A stretch of 64,000 bases of DNA from Diphasiastrum complanatum (lineage: Eukaryota > Streptophyta > Lycopodiopsida > Lycopodiales > Lycopodiaceae). The notes beneath the pieces are model-generated. The model ran no database searches. It was given only the letters and a program-made list of their open reading frames with translations, and was not told where the DNA came from. The position numbers and the translations under genes are program-made. The stretch lies in contig CM055094.1 of the NCBI GenBank assembly GCA_029204225.1, positions 31,615,427 through 31,679,426 of the forward strand, read 5' to 3'. Shown here piece by piece: positions 23,936 through 35,672 of this stretch. The stretch's first letter is position 1. Every line of letters starts with the position of its first letter.

Positions 23936-25325
23936 ATAATGAAAGATCCTATCGATTTGTGACAGGATCAGAGTGTCATCTACATAGACACCAATTATGA
24001 TGATTTCTCCATCTACAACTTTCACATAAACGTTGTAGTCAGCCATTAAAGGTTGGAGGCCCAAAGATCTAAGTGCGTGATCCTTCTTCTTGTACCACTG
24101 CCTGGTGGACTGTTTCAGTCCGTAGATGCTTCTGTGCATTCCTGGTGGCTGGTCCATGTAGACCTCTTCTTTCAGCTCCCCATGCAAGAAGGCTGTCTTC
24201 TCGTCTACAATGTGGATCTTCAGATCATAGGCAGCTGTGTATGCACATAATATGCGTAGAGATGTGTGCTTCACAATAGGAGAAAAAGTCTCTGTATAAT
24301 CAATGCCATAACTCTATGAGAAGCCCTTTGCAACCAGCCTGGCTTTGTACCTCAGTACATTGCCTTCTGGTCCATACTTGTGCTTGTAGACCCACTTACA
24401 CTTGACAGTCTTTTTGTCGGCTGATAGTGGCTTGAGAGTCCACACCTTGTTTTGCTTCATGGAGCTCATTTTGTCTTCCATGGCCTTGATCTATTTCTCT
24501 TTGTCTGGACAGTTGATGGCTTCTTCGTAAGTTTGTGGTTCACCATTGAATCCACAGAATTCTTCTTGAGCAAAAAGTGAGCTATCAGGTATGTATCTGA
24601 CAGGTGCTCTTCTTTGTCTTGCAGATTTTCTTGGAGATAATACAGACTCAACAACTGCTTTTCCTTCGTCTTGTCTGCTAATAGTGAGACCTCGGTGTGT
24701 CGCCGGTGTGATGGGTACTCCCGATATGTTGGTCTGCTCATCATCCGAACTATTGTTCAGTTCAACTATAATTTGAGTATCTTCATCTGGATGCTCAAGT
24801 TCCGCTCCCTCTGTCGATGTGGGTAGGTCGTAGTATTGTTTGTTGAGAACTTCATAGCTGATTGGATCTTCTTCAGCCATTGTTCTTGTCTCGTCAAATC
24901 TGACGTCTCTGACAATCTTCACTTCATTGATTTGCGGCATGTATACTCTGTAATATGCAGAGTGTATATCATAACCAACCAAGAATCCTTGCTCCACCTT
25001 TTCGTCCAACTTCTTCCTCTTCTTATTTGGTATGTGTGCATATGCTACAGATCCGAAGATTTGAACATGAGCTAGATTGGGCTTGCTTCTCCAGCATATC
25101 TCACGTGGGGTAGTGTGAGCAATGCTCGATTTTCCTATCCTGTTCTGCAAGTAGGTGGTTGTAGCTACTGCCTCAGCCCATAGAGATCATGATGCCTTTG
25201 AGTAGGCCATAATTGATCTTGCAGCTTCCATAAGAGTTCTATTCTTCCTCTCTACTACACCATTATGTATTGTGTTCTTGTGAAGAATACCTCGACTTTT
25301 ACAAAAGTTGATAAAACGTGTGATA
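23936..25325 (-). pseudogene. Copia integrase-RT fragment A
   Basis: Minus strand, from 25325 down: the integrase core end (NGVVERKNRTLMEA, LWAEAVATT), NRIGKSSIAHTTPREICWRS, the linker (SYEVLNKQYYDLPTSTEG), then RT with KCKWVYKHKYGPEG, VAYDLKIHIVDEKTAFLHGE, SIYGLKQSTRQWYKKKDH and GVYVDDTLILS. It meets the plus-strand copia fragment tail to tail at about 23936. It is about 93% identical in protein to the copy at 61972-63815, but lacks 12 codons present there between QPPG and MHRSIYG. It belongs to the Copia-1/Copia-5 family. Confidence 0.88.
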
Positions 25326-25372
25326 CCACATATTTCTATATTTATTTAAAAATGGCAATTTATACTTAGGAA

Positions 25373-26449
25373 TGTTGGAGAGAGAGAGAGGGGAAGAATA
25401 AATGACGAACACAAACGAGAAACGAACTCGAACAAGAAACGAACGAGAAGCAAACTCGAACATAAAGTGTTCATGCACAGCAGAATGACTTATTTGACTC
25501 TCTTCGTAAGCATGACTACACCTATCAGAATGAAGAGAACTTTAGTGATAGAAATCACAGTCATTCTAGATTACATAGCCAAACATTTAATGGATGAAGT
25601 ACTAGATGAATAATTTGTCGTGAATTGCAAGACAAATTATCTGTTGCGAATGATTCGCAAAGAGCTAGATTGTGCTCGACTGATAATTAGTCGCGAGAGA
25701 CAAGACTAAAAGCTGATCATCTATTACTAGAAGGAGCAACTAGAAAGATCAGACTAAATGAAGAACAAGCATAGCAATATTAACACAGATCTGAATGCAG
25801 AACAAAGAGCTATATCAGATTAAGTATATCATGTATACAAGTTAATAGTGTGACAGAGCACAATACAATAGCGGATGAAACCACGTGCCCTATGAAGCTT
25901 ATTTTGTCTGTAATGAGGAATGAAACCTCTTCACTTAGTCTCTTCTTATCTCGCTTCTCATCTAACTCTCTCTATATTGAATACACGAATGATATCCAAT
26001 ATATATACATAATATTACAAGTGTGTAGATGTGAAAGTACAGAGTGGATGTGCTGTCTGTAGGAGATCGTGGGTGGCTGCAATCGTTGTCCAATCTGTTA
26101 GCGCAACTGCATGGGGTAAGCATAAAAAGGGGACGACGTCAACCAGTGCTGAAGTGAACGTTGGTGATGATGCAAAAAGCGGGTCACTCTTACGAATGGC
26201 CTTAGGATAAGATTTACAGGGTGCCTTAGCTTTTAGGGCACCTTCAGCATTCTGTAGGATAGTGTCCCCTTTTCGCCTATCACCATAACCTGTGTAAAAA
26301 CACAGTGTTCGTGATTCTTTCAACTTTTATTTGTCTGTGCGAATTTGCATGTAAATATGTAGGCTGCGTGACAATGTTAGTAAATATGTAGCAAGAATGG
26401 AGGCAGATTAAAAATGTGATTTAGGAGAGTAGAAGGAGTAAATCCAACA
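25373..26449 (-). repeat. Solo LTR (Copia-3 LTR family) with 5-bp target-site duplication
   Basis: On the minus strand it starts TGTTGGATTTACTCC (26449 downward) and ends CTCTCTCCAACA (25373). AGGAA flanks it on both sides (25368-25372 and 26450-26454). Sequence near 25495-25580 matches the Copia-3 LTR in reverse. No internal element DNA remains, so it arose by LTR-LTR recombination. Confidence 0.88.
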
Positions 26450-26454
26450 AGGAA

Positions 26455-27560
26455 TGAGGATATGTGCTGGACAACTATATATTTTGAAGAGGCCTACACC
26501 ATTTTTTTGAGTATAATTATTAAGGAGCTGCCTTTTACTTCAAGTCATGACCTCCTGAGATGAAATGACACTTGGATACGAAGCAACTGAATTTGAATCG
26601 TCACAATGAACCATCAACTGTACAATTTATTTATACTTGTAACTTATATGATAATTAGAATTTGTAAATGGAGTGATGCACCAGGAATTCCTAGAGGTGT
26701 GTTTGTTTGCTCCATAGGTTATAAAACTAGTCACTCTTCATTCTCGCATTACCGAGAGAGAGAGAGAGTTACTGTATGTTTGAGATTGAAGAAATGAATA
26801 GAGTGTTCAAGGCCATTTCCTTTAATCTCTGTTCTCCGCATTGATGAGTGTGAGTGATTTCGAATCTACTAGCAATCTTGTATGCATTACTTGAATTATT
26901 CTTTGGTCAGATAGTACGATATTTCATTACAGTTGCTTGCTATGTTTCCATGAAGTTGAATTAAAGAACTATTTTTAAAATCATTTAGTTGTTTATGTGA
27001 ATACTTTGTGTTCGACATTCAAGTAAATATACCTTTGGTGCAATTTTCCACAGTTGCTGATGTAAAAGTATGTATGCTGTCAAATGCTAGTCCTTGACTG
27101 AGGAACTGAGTTATTGATCTGTAGTCATGTTAGTAACGAAGATAATTGTTTCTAACATATTCGCGAACTGTTTGAGTTCTTGAAACATGACCGGACTTTA
27201 GTTGTCGAGGACTTCTGTCTAGAACACATGAGTTCATGAATAAGATTAACTTTTTGTCTGTTCGTACGTGTTTGCATCGAACATATCACAGATCCTTGTT
27301 GACAACTTAATCAGTCAGAGTGCAATTCATTCAAGTTACTCTGATATCATTTTATGTACAGAATGCTTTATTTTCGGTTTGATAGGGGAAGGCTATTGTT
27401 TAACATTCATTACCTGTATTCACCTTTCCGAAAAGTGGTACTAGTTGCTTACAAAATGTTTGTTGATGACCAAATTTTCTCTCGACTCCATTTCATTCTA
27501 AATAAGTCAATAATGTATCAACTTAAAAAGTTTTAAGAGCTATCTTCTTGGGGAATGATC
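26455..27560. other. No gene recognised
   Basis: AT-rich sequence with no convincing open frame. A TATA-like GGTTATAAAACTAG near 26718 and a short (GA)n run near 26754-26768 may mark an old LTR, but no partner was found. Confidence 0.3.
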
Positions 27561-27566
27561 TAAATA

Positions 27567-27742
27567 CTACATAAATATAGCAGTTCGGTGTTGGTATATT
27601 ACGACAAAATGGTTAGAGATGTATTCTCCTCCTTTGTGAGTCCTGATATGCTTGACTTTCTTTCCGGTCCACTTCTCAGCCCAGTTCACATACTCTGCAA
27701 ACTTATCAAGATCTTCAGATTTGTTGTGGATGAAGTAAACAA
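27567..27742 (-). pseudogene. Copia-5 integrase core, downstream piece
   Basis: Minus strand: VYFIHNKSEDLDKFAEYVNW and HIRTHKGGEYISNHF. It continues directly the integrase cut off at 33884, as the Copia-1 copy shows (VYFIHNKLEAFDKFTEYVNW). The rest of Copia-5 pol is lost below about 27600. Confidence 0.88.
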
Positions 27743-28579
27743 TGTCAAAGTACAGCAAAATGGACCAAGAATAGATCTGAATCAGATCCACAAGTGTGAT
27801 TGGATGTTAGATTAGATCAACCTATCAATCTACACAAAATTAGATAGCATTTAGATCAAATCTAGATGAATAAATCTAACAAGAACAATCATTATTGATC
27901 AAAACTTGTATTTTCTAGTTTCACACATGTGAAAACCTGTCAGAGTACGGACAGTAGGCTGAGAATAAAGTATACTAAGCTTAGAACCCAATCAATGCAT
28001 AAAAACACAAGACAAATAGAGAGAAAACACTAGAATTGCTCCAAAACCAAGATTTAGCTTCCATATCAATTATGGCCAAATGAGCCACCATATATACACA
28101 AGAGCTGATGCTTACTCAGCTGATTTGGCATGTGTGAGAGTGCCTACTCATCAAAGGATCCACCAATAATCATCAATATGGCACATGGACCAAGTTTCCT
28201 AACTTATAGCCACCTCCCTTGATTTTAGGCAATTTTCCTAATCTATAGGGACTTGCAGAAATATCTACTACAAGTTGGATCTCACCTACTACTGATGTTT
28301 TGACACATGTGAGCAATCCTTGGCACGTGTGAGATCACTCCTATCCATGTGAAATAGCTTTTTCTACCAATAAAATGATGCCAAGTGGCATATAGCTAGA
28401 AAACTAGATTTTGGCCATTTTAGCCACTAAATCTCAAATGAAATGGTATGTACAACCTATATGACTCATCTAAATGATAAATGCATTTAATTCACACGTG
28501 GGAACAGGATCCACACATGTGTAAACATAATATGTACATGATTTTGGCCTAGATCATGCATGATTTTGACATTTTCACA
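27743..28579 (-). repeat. Copia-4 3' LTR
   Basis: TG..CA ended. On the minus strand it starts TGTGAAAATGTCAAAATC right after a polypurine tract (TTTGAGGAGGAG, 28580-28591) and ends CTGTACTTTGACA. It holds about six CAC(A/G)TGTG-like palindromes and a TATA candidate (TATATA, near 28090). Confidence 0.93.
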
Positions 28580-28593
28580 CTCCTCCTCAAAAT

Positions 28594-31500
28594 CTAGCTT
28601 GGTATATCTAGTATACATCTATCTACAACTCCAAGTGCTAATCTTAACTTCACAAATGGATCCTTTGCCAATGGTTTGGTAAGTATATCAGCAACACAAT
28701 CTGAAGATGAAACATGGATGAGCTTGATCTCCTTTGCTTGTACCTTCTCTCTCACAAAGTGATGTGAAATCTCAATGTGCTTGGTTCGAGCATGGAAGAT
28801 TGGATTGTTGGCAAGTTGTTGGGCTGCTTGATTGTCACAATAAATGCATGGAATATCTTCAGCCTTGATCACTTGAAGCTCCTCCAATAGTCTTCTTAGC
28901 CATAGGATCTCCTTTGTTGTTGTTGTCATAGCTTTATACTCGGATTCGGTTGATGAAAGTGAGATAGTATCTTGCTTTTTGGAAAGCCAAGATATGGCTC
29001 CTCCACATCGGAATGTAGCAAAGGCACTTGTGGATCTTCTATCCACTTTGTCACCTGCAAAATCTGAGTCCGAGTACGCTCTCAAACAAAGATTAGTCCC
29101 TTGATATACTATGCCAAAGTTTCTAGTAGCCGAGATGTACCTTAACACTCTTTTGGCACTCTTCCAATGACATATTAGTGGACTTTGCATGTATTGACTC
29201 AATTTGCCAACACAAAAGCTAAGATCTAGTCTAGTGATGGTCAAATAGATCAAGGAATCAATAAGTTTTCTATAGGTAGTGATTTCCTCAAAGGATGCTA
29301 CATCACTTTCCTTAGAAACTTTTACATTTAGTTCCATGGGAGTTTCAACTCCTTTACAATCTTTCATGACAAACTTTTCTAAGATGGATCCAGCATACTT
29401 AGATTGACATATGAAAGTAAAATCATTGCATCTAGTAACTTCTATTCCAAGTATGACCTTTAGAAATCCTAGATCTACCATTTTAAACTCACTAGACAAG
29501 GAAATTTTTACATCTATAATGCCATCATGATCATTTCCTGTGAGAATTATATCATCAACATATAAAACCAAAATGATGATCTTTCCATCATTACATTTGT
29601 AGTACAATGATGGTTCATAAGAACTTATAGCAAATCCAATGGAAATAAGATAAGAATGCAACCTAGAGTACCAAGCTCTAGGTGCTTGCTTGAGCCCATA
29701 AAGACTCTTCTTCAAAAAGCACACTTTGTCTTCTTCTCCATCTTTGATGAAGCCCTCGGGTTGGCACATGTAAATTTCCTCCTCCAAGAATCCATTCAAG
29801 AAAGCATTTGTCACATCTAAGCCTTTGACTTGTAAAAAACCTTTTGCTACAAGTCTTGTTTTATACTTATGAATGGAACCACCTTGATTATACTTCAATC
29901 TATATATCCATTTACAAGTAAGAGGCTTCTTTCCATAAGGTAGATTAACAAGATCCCAAGTTTGATTTTCCAACAAAGCATCAAACTCTACTTGCATAGC
30001 ATCCTTCCAACTTTGAGACTTAATTGCTTCTTCAAAACATGTTGGTTCTTCAATCATAGTAGTCAAGAAAGAATAAGAGGTGTGTAGTTGAGAATCTTCC
30101 CTTTGCTTTCCTTTGTCACTATAAGTGAGCCTTGATGGCTCGGCCCTCACTCTTGTTGATCTTCTTGGCACCTTTGGATCTTGAGCAAGATCCTCTTGGT
30201 CTTCAACTCCTTGAAGCTCCTCCTTGGCCATAGCATGATCACTGATAAGATGAGAGTTGTTGGAAAGTACCTTCTCTTTGCCATTGAGAGATTCATCAAA
30301 AAGTACATCTCTACTTACAACAACTTTCTTGGTAATAGGATCAAATATCCTATATGCTTTACTATTTTCACTATAACCAACAAAGATGCCTTTAAATAAA
30401 GTAGCATCTTCCTTTTTCCTTACTTCTAAAGGAATGTGTACATAACAAGTACATCCAAAATTTTTCAAATCACTAAGATTTGGCTTTTCGCCATACAATG
30501 CTTCATAAGGTGTGAGACCTCCAATGGCACTATTAGTCATTCTATTACAAAGAAAGTTTGCACATAAAATAGCTTCTCCCCAAAATGAAATAGGAAGTGA
30601 TGCATCTAATCTCAATGCTTTAGCACACTCACATAGTGTTCTATTTTTTCTCTCGGCCACCCCATTTTGTTGTGGGGTGTATGTGCAAGTAAACTCTCTT
30701 CTAATGCCATTAGTTTGACAAAACTCTTTCATACTATTGGAGATGTACTCCCCTCCATTATCACATCTTAATACTTTCAAGCTAGCATTAAGTTGCTTTT
30801 CTACAAGAGTTTTGAACTTCACAAAGGTTTCAAACACTCCACTTTTCTTAGACAAGAGGTAAATCCAAGAGTATCTTGATTTATCATCAATAAAAGTGAC
30901 ATACATAAGAGCTCCACCATTAGATTCATGTGAAAAAGAGTGAACATCTGAGTGAATAAGATCAAGAGGAGAGTTAGATCTTGTCAAAGAACTCTTGAAA
31001 GGTTGCTTATGAGACTTGGAGAGTCCACAAGCTTCACAAAGCTTGCCACACTTGGATATGGCTTTGGGAAGTCCAATTGCTAGCTCTTTGTTCACCATGG
31101 TCTCCATAGCTTTGTAGTTAGGATGGCGTAACCTGCTGAGCCATAGCTCCACTTGAGAGAGCTCCTCCCTTGCCATGTTAACACTTCCAACCATCACATT
31201 AGCATCCAACTTAAATAACCTTCCTTGCTTAAAGCCATTAGCAATACATTTATCATTCTTCAAGATGGAACATGCTCCATGCTTGAAATGAACATCTAAT
31301 CCACTATCCATAAGTTGACCAACACTTAACAAGTTCTTTGTAATAGAAGGTACATAAAGAACATTGTCTAGATCTACTTTCTTAGATGATCCAAGACATA
31401 ATGGAATGGATCCAGTTCCTACAATCTCACATTCTTGATCACTTGCAGTGAAGATAAACTTCTTAGAGTTATTGTAAGAAAGTAAGGTAGAAAAGTAGTC

Positions 31501-32451
31501 TTTTTGGTGAGTCATGTGGGAACTAGTCCCACTATCAATCCACCATGTGTTGTGATTAGATGTTTGTGTTAAGGAAGCCATCAAAGATAAGTTGCATTCA
31601 TCCCTCTCCTCAAGCACAAGGTTGCCACGGTTGTCCTTCTCTTGGGCATTCTTCTTCTTGTAACACTCGGATGCAAAGTGTCCTTTCTTACCACAGAAAA
31701 AACACTTAAGCTTCTTCTTGTCCTTCTTACTCTTGCCTTTTGAACTTGAAGCTCCATCCTTGCTCTCGACCTCCACATCTTGGGTCTTCTTGGATGGAAC
31801 CTTCTTCTTCTTGCCTTTCAAAGAAAAGTTAGCTTTCTCATCACCATCAATCAAAGAAAGAGAACCAATCCTATTCTTGATATGAAGCATCCTACTATCC
31901 TCAGAAACTAGCACACTATGAAGTTTTTGAATAGTAGGAAGTTGATCTTGAATAGCAAATGTTTGAACTAGATTAGAATACTCATTTTCTAATCCATTCA
32001 AGATGATTTGAACTAGCTCATTGAATCTTGTCACTAATGGAAGATAACTCAATATTCAAAGATTTGATCCTAAGAACAGAATCTTGGGCACTTTCATTAC
32101 TTCCTTTCATGCTTTGAAGTATTTGATTTCTTAGCATGAGTATTCTTGAAGTATTTTTGGATTCATAAATAAACTTTAGTGAATCCCATGCCTCTTTGGA
32201 GTGCTATAAGATGAGATCTCTTTCAACAAGTCATTACTTACATTCATTTTCAAGCAATGTAATGGCAACTTAAATCTCTTCTTGTACTTTACTAATTCTT
32301 GAGCTACTTGAGGTTCTTCTTCCACACCAAGAACAATGTCATACAAATTATGAAGTACAAATAATGACTCCATTCGAACTTTCCAAATGGCATAATTAGT
32401 TGATGAAAGCCTTTCACTAGCTTCGAGTAAGAAGCCACCCATTGATGCCAT
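28594..32451 (-). pseudogene. Copia-4 gag-pol (nearly continuous)
   Basis: Gag starts at ATG 32451 (MASMGGFLLEASERLSSTNY). Frameshifts fall near 32205 and near 32040. A continuous 1152-codon run then reaches 28594. It holds the rest of gag, the zinc knuckle CFFCGKKGHFASEC (31663-31704), protease WWIDSGTSSHMT, the integrase zinc region and core (LIHSDVHSF, VLRCDNGGEY, QQNGVAERKN), RT and RNase H. The RT core is shortened: VAKGFLQVKG runs straight into LDVTNAFLNG, with about 32 residues missing in frame compared with Copia-6, including the [11 protein letters not shown] motif. YVDD is intact at 29551-29562. RNase H is complete by eye (YSDSDFAGD, STESEYKA, DNQAAQQLA). The element is likely dead because of the deletion and the gag frameshifts. 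Confidence 0.93.
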
Positions 32452-33030
32452 TATTAGTGTAAATGCACTTGAAACTTAGATGGTTTCACTTAGAGATCTG
32501 AACCTATAGTGTCTTCTAGCAATCAATAAGCTTGTAGACCTGACCCTACCACTTTAGAACAAATCTAGAATGATGGATCTATAGATTACAATCTCAACTT
32601 TGCAAATTCACTCCTTAATCTTTGGTTTATAGCACTCAATCTCTCTCAACTTCAAGGTACAATAAAAAAAACAGAGAATCAACTTCAATGTACTGTAAAC
32701 AAGCTCTAATCCACCTATATGATTGATCTAAACCAAGAACAAATCAATGGAATAGAAACAATGCAAGTGAAAGCTTGAAAAATGCACTAAAGTGACTCAA
32801 ATTGGGTGTATGAAGCTCAAATTGCACCAAAATGAAAAATACTGTTCAAAACAGGTTATGTATGGCCCCACACGTGTGGAAGGTATACCTGCAGCCCACA
32901 GCAATATTTGGTACAAATATTTTGGCTCTAGCTATCCATTTCAACTCGCTACCTCAATATTAGCTTGTTTTCAAAAACCTGCCAAATTGGGAATAGTTTT
33001 AGATCAATGTCTTAAATGCACTTGTACTTG

Positions 33031-33042
33031 GCTCTGATACCA
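33031..33042 (-). promoter_or_regulatory. Copia-4 primer-binding site
   Basis: Minus strand TGGTATCAGAGC, touching the 5' LTR end at 33043; a perfect match to the initiator-Met type. Confidence 0.95.
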
Positions 33043-33878
33043 TGTCAAAGTACAGCAAAATGGACCAAGAATAGATCTGAATCAGATCCACAAGTGTGAT
33101 TGGATGTTAGATTAGATAAACCTATCAATCTACAAAGATTAGATAGCATTTAGATCAAATCTAGATGAATAAATCTAACAAGAACAATCATTATTGATCA
33201 AAACTTGTACTTTCTGGTTTCACACGTGTGGAAACCTGTCAGAGTATGGAAAGTAGGCTGAGAATAAAGTATACTAAGCTTAGAACCCAATCAATGCATA
33301 AAAACACAAGACAAATAGAGAGAAAACAATAGAATTGCTCCAAAACCAAGATTTAGCTTCCATATCAATTATGGCCAAATGAGCCACCATATATACACAA
33401 GAGCTGATGCTTACTTAGCTGATTTGGCACGTGTGAGAGTGCCTACTCATCAAAGGATCCACCAATAATCATCAATATGGCACATGGACCAAGTTTCCTA
33501 ACTTATAGCCACCTCCCTTGATTTTAGGCAATTTTCCTAATTTATAGGGACTTGCAGAAATATCTACTACAAGTTGGATCTCACATACTACTGATGTTTT
33601 GACACATGTGAGCAATCCTTGGCACGTGTGAGATCACTCCTATCCATGTGAAATAGCGTTTCCTACCAATAAAATGATGCCAAGTGGCATATAGCTAGAA
33701 AACTAGATTTTGGCCATTTTAGCCACTAAATTTCAAATGAAATGGTATGTACAACCTATATGACTCATCTAAATGATAAATGCATTTAATTCACACGTGG
33801 GAACAGGCTCCACACATGTGTAAACATAATATGTACATGATTTTGGCCTAGATCAAGCATGATTTTGACATTTTCACA
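33043..33878 (-). repeat. Copia-4 5' LTR
   Basis: Nearly identical to 27743-28579. Several differences are CG in this copy against CA/TG in the other, for example GGCACGTGTGAGAG near 33425 against GGCATGTGTGAGAG near 28128, and CACACGTGTGG near 33221 against CACACATGTGA near 27922. That is the pattern of methyl-cytosine loss. Confidence 0.93.
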
Positions 33879-33883
33879 AACAA

Positions 33884-35590
33884 CAACAAACTTATTGTAA
33901 TCATCAATAAAGGTGATGTAGTGTTTTGATCCTCCGATAGATAGTACATCAAAGGGTCCGTAGATGTCTGAGTGTATCAACTCTAAAAGTTTCGTCGCTC
34001 TGAAGGAATCCTTCGTGAAAGGTGTACGTGACACCTTCCCTTTGTTGCATGCATCACAGGGTGTCAGGTTTGCATCCTTGATATTCACTCCTATAAATGC
34101 GTTATACTGGCTTGCTTTGTATACCACTAGTGGGTTCATGTGGCATAGTCTCCTGTGCCACAGAATGTTTGTAGACTCATGGACTTGATGAGCCTGCTCT
34201 GTCAGTAGGCGTACCTTCAAGTTTCCTCTTCGTCTACCTTGCGTGACGAGTGTACTAGAGCTGGCATCAATCACATTGCATGTCTGATTTGTGAATGTCA
34301 CACACATGCCTGCATCTGTTATCCTAAAAACTGATAGCATATCTTTCTGTAGTGTCAGCACATATAGGACATCATCCAGTCTTATGTCAATGTCTCTGCC
34401 ATTGGTGCTGAGCCAAAGTGATCTACTGCCACTTACTTCATGTCGTGATCCATGTCCTAGAACAATATCTGGAGGAGTCGGTTTGTCGAAAGTCGGTGAT
34501 CATCTGCCTTGTCGTCACAAAGTGTGACATGGCTTCTAAGTCAAGAACTATATCTTGAATATCGGACTGTGATTTAGCACACACATCAGTGCATAGACTC
34601 AGCAATAGGACTTCTGCTAGTTCTGTCTTCAGCCATCTTTGAGAATTCGAGCTCCTCCACATATGATGCGTTGTTCGTGCTTTCTTTTGTGCTCTACGTC
34701 TTCTTGTTTCTTGGATTGTCATAGCAATCCATGCCTGTATGACCTTTCTTGTGACAATGTATGCACTCAATCTTTGGATTCAGCTAGCATTTATCCACTG
34801 TGTAGCCGTCTCGTCTGCATCTATCGCATGTCTTCTTGTCGGTGACTTGTTGCTTGTTCCTTCCTTTCGGTCTGCCTTCTTGGGTTCCTTGCTTCTGCTG
34901 ATTCTAGTCCGATCTCTTTGTCGACTTCTTAGGTTGAGTCTTCTTCTTCGACTGGTCTCTGTTGCTGTTGAGAGCTTGATCAGACTCATTCTTGTTGTCG
35001 TAGTGCTCTCTGGCTTCAACTTCTTCTTTGATGTCAATGACTGCCTTGTCAAAGGTCATCGTAGGATCTTTAGCCCGCAATGTCCGGGTTATCTGAAATG
35101 ATCGTGGTAAGGAGCGTAGTAGGTAATTGAGCTGCTTTTCTTGCGAGACTGCATGTTCTACTCCAGCTTTGTGTAGCGATATGAATAGGTTCTTCATCTT
35201 CCTGATGAAGATGGTGAGATCTTTGTCATCCCATCTTAGATAGGTAAGAGATTTTCCAGATGCATTATCTAATTTTGTGACTTGGTCTGAAATTTGCTGA
35301 TGAGTGTATCCCACATCTCTCTAGCGTTAGAGATTGATGCAAGGTCAAGGGTAATGTTGTTCTCGATGGAAGAGGAGATGACAGCTACTACTTTGTCGTT
35401 CTTCTCTGTCCATTTTGGAAGGTCTTTGCCTATGTTGGCTACCATCTCTTCGGTGCCATCCACCCACGACCAGAACGCTTCTCCTCTTAGGATAAGTGAT
35501 GTCTTTTCTTTCCAAGCAAGAAAGTTTGAACTGTCTGCTTCAAGTACTATGCATATCTTTGATTGGATGCTGTGAATGGAAGCCTTAGTC
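33884..35590 (-). pseudogene. Copia-5 gag-protease-integrase, upstream piece
   Basis: Read from 35590 down: gag start MASIHSIQSKICIVLEADSS, WVDGTEEMVANIGKDLPKW, and the capsid region 35314-34904. Two Cys motifs follow near 34830-34730 (CDRCRRDGYTVDKC, where the His is Tyr, and CIHCHKKGHTGMDC). The protease site is destroyed (VLDLEAMSHFVTT in place of LDSGATSHFIT). The integrase zinc region (HRRLCHMNP ... CDACNKGKVS) and the start of the core (LIHSDIYGPF, TFIDDYNKF) end where Copia-4 was inserted. Frameshifts separate the parts. Confidence 0.88.
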
Positions 35591-35659
35591 TTAGTGACAA
35601 GGCTATGATACCACTGATGGAATTCCTTTGAGAAGTGATAACCAAATACAAATTATTTC

Positions 35660-35671
35660 GCTCTGATACCA
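35660..35671 (-). promoter_or_regulatory. Copia-5 primer-binding site
   Basis: Minus strand TGGTATCAGAGC, one base from the LTR. A second, near-identical block (TGGTATCATAGC, 35602-35613, followed on the plus strand by the same CTGATGGA) lies 58 bases further in. Confidence 0.88.
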
Positions 35672-35672
35672 C

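Larger units (their letters stand above)
27743..33878 (-). mobile_element. Copia-4: full-length Ty1/copia element nested in Copia-5
   Basis: Two 836-837-bp LTRs, a perfect primer-binding site, a polypurine tract and one long gag-pol remnant, all on the minus strand, flanked by the 5-bp duplication AACAA (27738-27742 and 33879-33883). By hand count the LTRs differ at about 18 positions plus one 1-bp indel (about 98% identical), so it is younger than its host element but older than Copia-6. Its gag-pol belongs to the same group as Copia-6 and Copia-7. Confidence 0.95.
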
